The translations under genes and the position numbers were made by a program. A stretch of DNA of 64,000 bases, taken from contig MEHQ01002400.1 of NCBI GenBank assembly GCA_008828725.1, forward strand, positions 334,217 to 398,216. Direction: 5' to 3'. Below are positions 1 to 10,500 of this stretch, in pieces; the first letter of the stretch is position 1, and every line of letters begins with the position of its first letter. The notes beneath the pieces are model-generated. The model was given only the letters and a program-made list of their open reading frames with translations, made no database searches and was not told the DNA's origin. This stretch comes from Saccharina japonica (lineage: Eukaryota > Sar > Phaeophyceae > Laminariales > Laminariaceae).

Positions 1-870
1 CACACAACAAAATGTAGGGTGCACCTGCACATGATACGCGTCGGTTTACCTGGGCGTTCGTTATATGGGGAGGCGGTGCGTGGTCAATTTCAACCTTGTA
101 CGTCGGGCCAAACCAACCCGACCCCTTACCTAACCCCGAATCCCTATATACGCAATATGGGGGGATCGAGATCGGCAGGGGCAGTCCGCCGCGTGTTTAG
201 GTGACGTTCTTCCAAAATAACTCTGGGAGCCCAGTCTCGACCAGTAAGACCCGCATCCTGCACACAGTTTTGTCCCGGCCGCTCCTGCAGTTACATATGG
301 CCATGGCCAGTCGTTTACCGTTTACTCGTGTATACGGTATTAGTTTGTAACCGAACTTTCGAACGTGTGCCCGTCCCGCACACGTCGCGAAAAGCAAAAA
401 AAAAAAACGGTACACCAAGGGTACACCCACCCTTGGATTCTCTGCCAGTTGAAGGTATATACGAGTATATAATGAAATCAGCTCAAGGTACAACAAAACA
501 GGGATGAGACAAGGACGTATATACCTTTTTTGGTCGAAAGACTACGTAACGAGAATGAAGCATTTAGTTCGCAAATACTTTGGCAACTTGTTTCGCTGTA
601 AAACAAAAACTGGAAAAAAAAGCAAAAAAAGTCGTCGGAAAGGCACTCTCGATTAGGAAGATCGGGTGTTCACTACTGTTGAGATTCATCTGCAAAAGCG
701 TACGAGAACGTACATAGTACGAAGCTGATTTCTAGTCTCTACAGCCTCACTCAAGCGAAGTTTACTGTGGTGGTGGGCGAGCTGGCCTCGCCTCCTCTAG
801 TGCAACTGGTGCTTACATACGTATAACGGTGTTCTACGAAGATCTCACCAATAACCAACCATTGGAAGTG
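1..870. other. Intergenic sequence with no supported gene
   Basis: This stretch lies beyond the 3' end of the minus-strand ten-exon gene. I see only short open frames without splice sites, domains or compositional signs of coding. It is AT-rich around 590-640 with A-runs. No repeat family from the rest of the window could be assigned confidently here. Confidence 0.4.
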
Positions 871-1085
871 CAAAGATTGCACACGTCGGACCGACAATGA
901 TCTACAGCAGATATCTACAGATAGATCCTAACCTGCCGTTCTGAGATGATGATGTGCAGGACCTGTATGAATATGTAGTACAGATCCAACCCAGGAAATA
1001 TTTCATAGATCACGCTGAACAAACGGCTCCCACCCGGCAACACGAGCTATGTTCTAGATCACACAGATCCGACCTGATGAGAGTA
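871..1085 (+). repeat. Dispersed AGATC/CTACAG satellite-bearing repeat, copy 1
   Basis: The segment contains ATCTACAGATAGATC-type words followed by a conserved stretch (CCTAACCTGCCGTTCTGAGA, then a GCAGGA.CTGTA motif, then GATCCAACCCAGGAAA). The same order of motifs appears at 54540-54720, and related words fill 18360-19020. This is one dispersed family whose internal part is a short-word minisatellite. Confidence 0.6.
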
Positions 1086-1109
1086 GAAGCACATCCACCA
1101 CCGGAATTG

Positions 1110-1574
1110 ACACCGGTTGGCGCTTTCATCTTTAGCGCCTGAACAACAAACTTTGCTCTTCCCTTCGACAAAGCGAATTTTCCAAGAATCTTCCACGCCG
1201 GCTGCGCCCATCCTTAAAGCGCCCACAACCGGAACTAATAGCAACACTCGTATATACGAAGCGCTTTCATCCTTGTATCATCGCCAACACAGGGGGAAAA
1301 AGAAGAGGAAAAAAACGCTCGAGGCGAAATTTCTGGGAAATTTCGACGCCAACGACCGGGAAATTTCCACGCCATCTTCCTCGGTCAAAATGCACCCACT
1401 ACCAGAACTACAGTAACACTCGTACGTTGCACTTTGATCGCCAACTCGTATACGAAGTATATCTTAAAGTTTCCCCTCGACGGAGCGAATTTTCCAGGAA
1501 AATTCCGCGCCAGCTGCACCCCCATGAACAAGGCATCCCACTATTAATAACGACATTATAAACGGCGATAGCTT
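1110..1574. repeat. Degenerate tandem repeat in the 3' flank of the ten-exon gene
   Basis: Three diverged units of roughly 150-190 bp share GCTTTCATC, a CGACRRAGCGAATTTTCC motif, a CGCCRGCTGC motif and a CCCAC..CCGGAACTA motif. The last unit runs into the stop codon of the terminal exon at 1575 (GCTTTCATCG on the plus strand). The array therefore seems to include copies of the exon's own 3' edge. It probably forms the 3' UTR or flank of the gene. Confidence 0.5.
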
Positions 1575-4500
1575 TCATCGCCACCCTTCCATCTCATCCG
1601 GCTCGAGGCGTTTCTCGATCCGTTTCACCTTGTCCATGTCCCCTGTTTACGGTTTCGCGATTTCGACATGAAAAAAGAACGAGATTTTGGGACGGGGTGG
1701 GGGGGGGCGGGGGGTTAAAAATACTGGTAGTTTGTTAATTTTTAATGTCCTTCATTATGCACCACTCGAAAAAAAAAAGTACCCCTTGGGCCCGGGGTCC
1801 CTACACCGATCATCACGGGACTGCGTAACCCTACGTGGTCCGGGTTGCTACTTGACTCACACCAGGTCGACATTTCCATCGTGCACACAAATGGAAAAGA
1901 TAGGCACAGAAACCTCCCCGGGATGCGAGGGTCTAGGGTCATACGACTACGGCCGTGCACGACATGAGTACACCCCCCCCCCATGCCAGAGGTGCGCTAT
2001 ATATATATGTATCATGCTTATCAAGGACGACTTCTCGCGTTTTGGCTGGTCCTATTTTAGGAAGCAGGAGTCCGACGCGGTCCCTACCCTACCCTGTCCT
2101 CTCCTCCCTTCACCTCTCTCCCCCCCCACCCCCCCTTGTCCCCTCCGCCTCCCCAGGGCTGCATTTCGAAAAGGATGCGTGGTCAATGATAAGATTACCA
2201 AGGCAAACAACACATGAGTACGCCTCTCCCCCTCCCCTCTGTCTAAGCCAAAACAAAACGCCTCGCAAAAAAAAGCAACGCACCGTGTTTGTAGGCCATC
2301 TGCATCTCCATCCGGAGAAGCTCCTGGCTCTGCATGTTTTCGCGCTTGGTACCCTTGATTGAGGCCTTGACAAGGCTGTCGTATTTTTGGTTGGCGGCGT
2401 CCCTCGCCTTGCGCTTCTTCAAGGCCACCTCCATCTCGTCCTCTCTCATGGACAGGGAGTCGCCGGCCGCGCGCCTCTTGGCGTCCTGCGCTTTCTTGCC
2501 TGAAAACAACATAAATGAAGAAGAAAAAAAAAAACGAACACGAATATGAACATGAACACGAAAACAAAATAAATCAAGTAGGCTAAAATCAACAACACAA
2601 CGAACGACAAAAACATGGAACAAAACAAAATCCATTAAATACCAAAAACATGAACGAACACAAATCAAAATACCTACAGCACGTGAAAAAAAATGAACCT
2701 AAAAAAAAATGAAAAACAACAATGGAAAAAAGCACACACACATATACACACACATTCAAGAAAACAAATTCAGTCAAGTAGGCAAACCAGCAACGAAAAA
2801 AAAAAATGAACACCATTTCACAACGGCAGGTTAGGACATATCATAGATACAATCTACAGAATGGCCATGATCTGTCCGGTGTCTACATGCACTGCTGTTC
2901 CAACCATTAACTATTACCCCAAACACGTTGGTGCAACAACGCAAAAAAAGGGTTACTAGCCGTGCTTCGATCGATCTCTTGGGAGTCCAAAAACAGCATA
3001 AAAGCAGAATACGATAGGTACTACGGTGGGGGTTGGGTACTGATAAGCCGCATGCCGCGCATGGCCGAAGTCGTATGGCGATAAAACCCTCGCACCCCTA
3101 CAGTGCCGGGACGGAGCATGTTTCGTTGTTCACCAACCAGGCTACAGGCAGTGGGCTTGCACCCAGCGCCGAAGCTAAAACGTGAGGTGTTAGGGGCGAG
3201 TCGCATGAAGGGTGAGCTGCATCCTACTAAGGACCGCTTATGAGGCGGACTTGCATATGGACCACAGCCTCCACTGAATTGGTTTGATCTCGGGTGTGGC
3301 CACTTCCAGAAACAGCAATGAGTATACTATGTAGGGGGGGGGGGGGGGGGGGGGGTACTAACTCGTTGCTTGCCTTAGTCATTTGACAATTGACCAGCGC
3401 ATCCCTTTCGAGACGGAGGAGGGGGGCATTTTAGGTCGATCATTTTCAGCCGCCCACTCGGCCGAGTGACCACAGACAGGATTTCAGGGAAATGAGCTCG
3501 TACGATACGTAATGCAAGAACATCACCATCATCATCATAATCATCATCATCTCGGTGTGACTATATACCTTGTTTCTTCGCAGCTTTAACCCTTGCAGTC
3601 TTGCACCGTAGATACATAAAACACATGTCTGACTCTAATTCCAAGTGATTTGTCCCCAAAAACGGGCGTGCGGTCCCCACTTCAAGGGGTTAAGCTTGCT
3701 CAGTTTTTTTTTTTGTTTTTCATTCGCGATACGTGTACCGCCATGGGCCTCTGCTTATTACTTCTGCGCCAACAAAAATACCGACTCGTCCCACGGTTAG
3801 GGATTTCACTTGATTATAATATAGGCTCCATATTTCCTGACCCGTTGAGCTTCTCCAGCGAGTAACTACAACCCGGCTAGAATTTTCATTTTTTTTTCGT
3901 ATATTTGTTTTAGGATTACTGGTATATGTAGGTCCTACACTATAATCAAGTGTTTGGCCGGGTCGCGCGAACAACCTTCTTCGAAGTCATGGTTCGGGTG
4001 ACATATTGAGCTCGCTCCTCATGTGAGGGAGCTCAGAAAATAGTAAGCCGCCACCCCTACTCGTACAAGGTGGCATTGCTCCTCATTGATTCCCACTTGA
4101 AACGATATACTGCATGTTCTTCGAAGTCGTGAGGAGCTCAGCGAATAAGCCGCCGCCCCTGTAAGGTGGCATCGCTCTGAAACAACTACGTCGAATTTTT
4201 TAGTAAGGTACAGTACGTGTAAAAACGGGAGTAGCACTCCCCAGTAAAAAAACGCAAAATACTCACGGTGGAACTCCGCCATCTCCCATTTTTCTAGATC
4301 GATGTACTTCTCGTGAGGCAGGGTGTTTGTGTTGTAGTCCTCCATGTAGTCGCGGAAGTGCTGCTTCGTCTGCACAGAGCGAAACAAAAAACAAGAAACA
4401 AAAAAACGACCCAAGAATTAACAAAACAAAATACTAATAGTAATAACAAAAAACGCGACGAAACAACATCGTTCGGAATCAACGAAAAGCATGTTTTTTT

Positions 4501-7500
4501 TTTTAACGCGACGATACAACAACGTTCGGAAACAACGTAAAGCAGAACTTATTTAATTTATTTCTAGACAAAAAACAACTACGAATATGTTTCCCAATTT
4601 TTACTATAATAGCAGCATTTGGTCCCTATTTACTATGGTCCCGCGTAATATTAATAGTGTGTTTTACATGCTATTCGTTGTATAACCAACTACTGCTGTA
4701 GGCCATCGGGTACCACTTTCATTTTTTCTCGAAGTCAGTGTTTGACTTACTAATAGTATTAATGACTTACTAATAGTACTAATGACATACTAGTATTTCA
4801 TAGTCTTAATAACTTACTAATAGTGCTTACTGATAGTACTAACGACTTACTATTAGTACGAATTACTTGCTAATAGAACGAATGACTTACTAATAGTAAT
4901 GATGACTTGTTATTAGTACGTATATAGCCGGTCGCCCCGGTGGTCTAACTGGTAGCCACGAAGCCTTTTGGGCAGGATGTCGAGGGTTCGATTCTCCCCA
5001 TGGAGTTTTTTATTCTCAAATGACACCGACTGTCGAGAGCGCATATTATAGCGTGGGTAAGCAAAATTCGACGAGAGTTGACGAGGGAAGAAAGTGCTGA
5101 AATCTTCTCGCGATAAAAGGCAAGGCAAGAACCGTAGTGGGGGAGGAGGGAGAGGAGCCTACTTTGTGACCCCGGATCTGAGTTACGACTAGGGAGGGAG
5201 AAAGACGGAAGTGCGAAGATAATAAATGGGATGGACAAAAAAAAAAAAAAAAAGAGCTTCTGGACTGAGAAGCCCCAGAAAAAAAGCTGGTGCAGCACCC
5301 CTAAAATAGCATGGGTGGTTAGATGTGGGTGGGTGGGTGGCCGTATTACGTTACACACCACACACCATACTTGTTTAGTCTGCTGGTGTTGAAGCGCACC
5401 ATTGTTAGTACCAGGTAAAGTAGTCACACCTCATACAGAAAATTATCTACAGTCTACACTAGATCATTGATTGTGACGGTACGCAATTATACTACCACGA
5501 ATGAAAAAATCCCAGGCAGTATCAGCAAAGAGGAGGCGAGGGGACAGAAAGCCTGCACACAAAATGCCACCCTCGCGCATACAAAAACCGAAACCACCGT
5601 ACCTCCCACTTCGGCATGCCGCCAGTGTCGAAAATCTTCTTCTGCTCCATCATCCACACCTGGCACCACAAAGGGGCAAACAAAGAAAAAAGATGAAAGA
5701 AAAAAAAAAACGAACAAACAATACAATCACAGAAAAAACAAACAAACAAAAAGAAAGTACCTGGTAACAAGAAACAAGCAACCAGCAAACATACATATGA
5801 ATATCGTATGTCGTATATATAACAAACAACCAAGCAATCAAAGACACAAACAAAATAAATATATACCGTCAACTGGCGGGGGGGAAAAAACGTGTACCGT
5901 TTTATGGTTTTAAGGCGTTTTTCGAGTATGCATACTTATATATATATAAGACGACACGTTTGGCGTTTCCGCCGCACGAGAGAGGACCCCCAGCAAAAAC
6001 TGAGATAAGAAGATGGTATAAGCTGTGGCTATACAGGAACTCGCGCAGCAGGATATTTGTAAACTCGCGCAACAGGATAAGCAAGTAAAAACACGTCTGT
6101 CTTTTGATTGGCCGAGGAAAAGAGTCACCGATCCTGATTTCTTTCTTTTCGGAACTTGTGTTTTTTTCGGATTATTTTGTGTTGGACGACGGACAGGAAT
6201 CTATTGATATTACGGGGGGAACATAGATATCAATATTAGAGGGGGGGGGCATAGTAATCAGGACCAAATATTCTTAGTAAAAAAAACTGGAATATATAGG
6301 TTTTAAGGTAGGTGACGGGTCCTGATTACAATGGTCACCCGTACAAAATTATAGAAAACGAGTTTCGCTCCCCATCCCCTCCCTATATATACCCCCCCCC
6401 CCCCCCGTCGGTTTTTTTTTTTTTTCCCCCCCCCCCCCTCCCTGCGTCTCGAAAGGGATACGGGGTCAATGGTCAAATGACTAAGGCAAGCAACGAACGA
6501 GTACCCCCCCCCCCCGCCCGAAAGGGATAGTGGTCAATGGTCAAATGACTAAGGCAAGCAACGAACGAGTACCCCCCCCCCCCGCCCGAAAGGGATAGTG
6601 GTCAATGGTCAAATGACTAAGGCAAGCAACGAACGAGTACCCCCCCCCCCCGCCCCCACCCCCCCCCTATAAAAGCCCCCCCCCCCACCTCGCACTCCCT
6701 CTGCTTGCTGAAGTAGTCGGCCTCTCGGAGCACGCCGTTCTTGCCGTAAGCGTCTTGGTCCACCGCGCCCATCATCTTAACGTTCCCGCTGCCACCGCCG
6801 GTGACAGCTTTCTTGTCCTTCCCGTCCTTCTTCCTTTTCCCGCCGCTCTTTTTGCTCTTCTTGCTCTTCTTGCTCTTCTTCTTGTCGTCGCTCGATCGGT
6901 CTCTGCGTCTGCTCTTTTTGCTGCTGCTCCGTTTCTGCAAGAGCAAAAAACGAAAAACACAAAAGTTAGAGGACAAAGGACAAAACGGCATGAAGTAATA
7001 CCTGGTACGTACATACATTTTGTTTTTCTTGGGGGGAGAGGGGGGGGGGGGGGGAAGGGGGGGGGGGGGGGGGGTACTAATGTCATGCATGGCCGTAATC
7101 GTATATATGACCGTAGACCCTCGCATCCCTGCAATGCCGGGACGGAGCGCGTCGGGTCTTCACCGACCAGGCATACATTGCTAGCACTAAACGCGAAGCG
7201 AAACGTGAGGTGTTGGGCGAATCGCATGAAGGGTGAGTTGCATCACGCGAAGAACCGCCTGTGAGGCGGACTTGCAACGGATGACAGCTTCGAATGATTT
7301 TTTTTTTTTCTTGGTGCGGCCACTTCCACAGACAGCAATGGGTGAACTACTATTCATTTATCTGCCTCGTGGGTGCCTTGCCATACACCTGGTATATACT
7401 ACCGGTACGTGATACGATCATTCCCCTTGTGCAGAGTTAAGGTTCTCCACCCCGCACAAATGATCTAACTCGACCGCCAACCGTGGTGACCGCCAAAAAA

Positions 7501-10500
7501 AGAAGAAGAAAAAAAAAAGAGGTACCCTGGTTGTCTAGCTCACGCAGTGAGCGGCGTGTTTGATAGCGTCGTCGCTAACCGACGCCAACCCAACCTATAT
7601 ATATATACAATTTATATAGGGGGGGGGGTACTCATGTTGTGCATAGGTGTATCCGTATGACCGTAGACCCTCGCATCCCTACAAATGCCAAGACGGATCA
7701 CGTTGGGTTTTCACCAACCAGGCCGGCATTGCTCGGGGGGGGGTACTTACAAGCTTAAGCTTCTTGTGAGCTCGAACTAAATAGAAAACAATATACTGGA
7801 CCTACTGCACCACCTGGTATATTTCATTGATTATTTTCTCCTCACTCTCTTGCGGTGCTTGCGTTCCCTGTCCCCTTCTCCATCCTTGGAGTCAACGCTG
7901 CTGCTCCGGCGCTTCTTCTTCTTCTTGTCGTCGCTTTTCCTTTCCCCGCCTCGGCTGCTGCGACCGCGGCTGCTGCTGCCGCCCCCGCCACCACCGTGCT
8001 TACTCGCGCGAGCCTGCACATACATCGTGCAAAAACAAAACAAAAAAGTTACGATAGGACGATAGGGATGCGCTTATTTTTTTCTGGGGCTCCTCACTTG
8101 AGTAGCTCTATACTATTACGTAGTAAGTCATTAACACTATTAGTAAGTCATTAACACTATTAGTAAGTCATTACTACTATTAGTAAGTCAATAGCACTGT
8201 TAGTAAGTCACCAGCACTATAGTAAGTCGTTAGTACTAATAGTAAGCCATTACTCGCAGTACTATTAGGAAGTCATCAGCAATCTGTACTATTAATATTA
8301 GTAATTCATTAATACTATTAGTAAGTCATCAGTACTATTAGTAAGTCATTATTAATAGTACTATATATAAGTAAGTCATTGAGAAACATGAAAGTGCAAC
8401 CCGACGGGCCTAGGTTCCGACGATAAGGCATGCCTTATTGGGTGTATAGTTCTTCGGTTAAGGAGTATACTAATAGCTAGTCAGAAATGTTTGGACGAAA
8501 AATGCTACAAGGCGTGCCCTATCGTATAAGGCAATAAGGCATGTGCCTTATAAGGCATGCGTTATCGTATGAGGCATGTGCCTTATAAGGTATGCCCTTT
8601 CGTACAAGGCAATAAGGTATGTGCCATATGAGGCATGCCTTATCGTAGAAGGCATGTTACTTATGAGGATGCCCTATCGTGCAAGGCATGTCCTATCGTA
8701 TAAGGCATGTGCCTTCGTATAAGGCATGCCCTATCGTATAAGGCATGTCCTATCGTATAAGGCATGCCCTATCCTATAAGGCATGTGCCTTATAAGGCAT
8801 GCCCTATCCTATAAGGCATGTGCCTTAGAAGGCATGCCCTACCCTATCGTACCACGCGGCTTCGGTGTGGGGGGGGGAAGGGGCTGTCGATTCAGGAAAG
8901 GTTGGGGTGATAAAAAGCTGGTGGTTGTTCCGGAGGGAACAGGCGAGGTGGGGGGAGAGGGAAGGGGGCACAGGAGGTCGTTTAAACCTTCATAGTCATC
9001 CCCGTGCGCGGGCGGACGCACCTTCTTCTTCTTGGACCGGCTTCGATCTCCCTCGCTCTCGTCGCTGCTGCTCCCACCATCGTCACCATCATCATCCTCG
9101 GAATCACTGCCACTGCTGCTGCTGTCGTCGCTGCTGCTTTCACCATCACTGTCGCTGCTGCCGCCGCTCTCGCTCTGCTTGCCACCACCACCGCCGCCGC
9201 CGTGGCTGCTACGGCCCGTCCCCCGTCGCCCATCGCCACCGTTTGCGTCGGCTTTAGCCCCGTTGCGTCGATCGACACCGGCCCGATCTCCGCCCCCGCT
9301 GCAACCGAAACAAAAAACACGCAGACAAACAGCAGCAGGGGGTGTATACCAGGTAAGACTTTAAAGCTCAGCTTCGGCAAGAAGAAAAAAAAATGGCAGT
9401 CCACTCCTTATTGCATACTCATTCTGAGAAAATCACAGGCACAAAACCCGCCGAAAAAAACGGGAAAAAAAACGGGGAAAAAAAACGATTTCGACATTTT
9501 TTTGTGGTAAAACGACCAAAACTAACAGCACCTGCTTCCATTCCCATCCTCGTGATCCCCGCGGCTCCGCCTGCGGCCGCGCTCTTCCTCGTGAGAACCA
9601 CGGCGCTGATGTTGGCTGTCGTGCTGACCACTAGTGTGGTGCTCAGCGCTACTGTGGTGACGAGTGCTGTGCTCCGGGCCACGGTGCTGAGCGTGCTGGC
9701 TGCTGTCGCGATGGTGCTCGCTGTGGTGGTGGTGGCGGCCGTGGTGGCGGTCCTCGCTAGGTTGGCGACGGTGGTAGTCATGCCTGTCACGCTCATCCTT
9801 GTCGTGGTGGTGGTGGTGGCGTTGGTGGTCGTGGTGGTCGTGCCTTTCGCCTTGGCCCTTATCGTCGTGGCGGTGGTTGCGGCCGTGATCGTGGCCGTGC
9901 TTGTCGCCTCCGGAGGGCGCCTCCGTAACCTTGCCCTTGCCGTTGGACTCCTCTTCTTCGTCGTCCGAACCGACCGTCTGCCACATGCGGGACCTCTTCA
10001 GGATAGCGTCCCTGGGGGTAAGCAAAAAAAAATGGGACACGGGCCAAAACGGGACATACCGGGGTGATAACTCTGCTGTTGCCACTGCAGAGCTTCTCCC
10101 ACACTAAATCCAACTAGTTTGTCCCAAAAAACGAGGGTGTGGTTCTTCGGGGGGTTAAAACAACGGGGCAAGGGTGCATAACAGGACAAGAGTTAAACGG
10201 GACACCAGATATCTGGTGGTACAAATATGTGGGACGTGGGTAACAAAATGGAATATTGGGGGAAAACATGTACCAGGTATGGGACACGGGTCGAAACGGG
10301 ACATGGGGTAAAATGAACAACGGAACAACGGTTAAACGGGACACCGGTAAAAAACGGGACACTGGATTGCTGATGGTAAAAAATACATGGGGATGCGGGA
10401 TGAAAAACGGGACATCGGTATTAATGTATGGGACACGGGTCAAAACGGGACGTAGGTGTAAACAATTGGACAAACGTGAATAACGGGACAAGGGTTAAAC

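Noticed and set aside
680..700. Alternative last exon of the ten-exon gene
   Set aside because: A CAG acceptor gives only four codons before a stop, while 1575-1642 gives a conserved GDMDKVKRIEKRLEPD ending in phase.
9393..10067. 224-residue plus-strand Val/Ala-rich frame
   Set aside because: It is antisense to the His-rich exon 9532-10011, whose splice phases fit the ten-exon gene.
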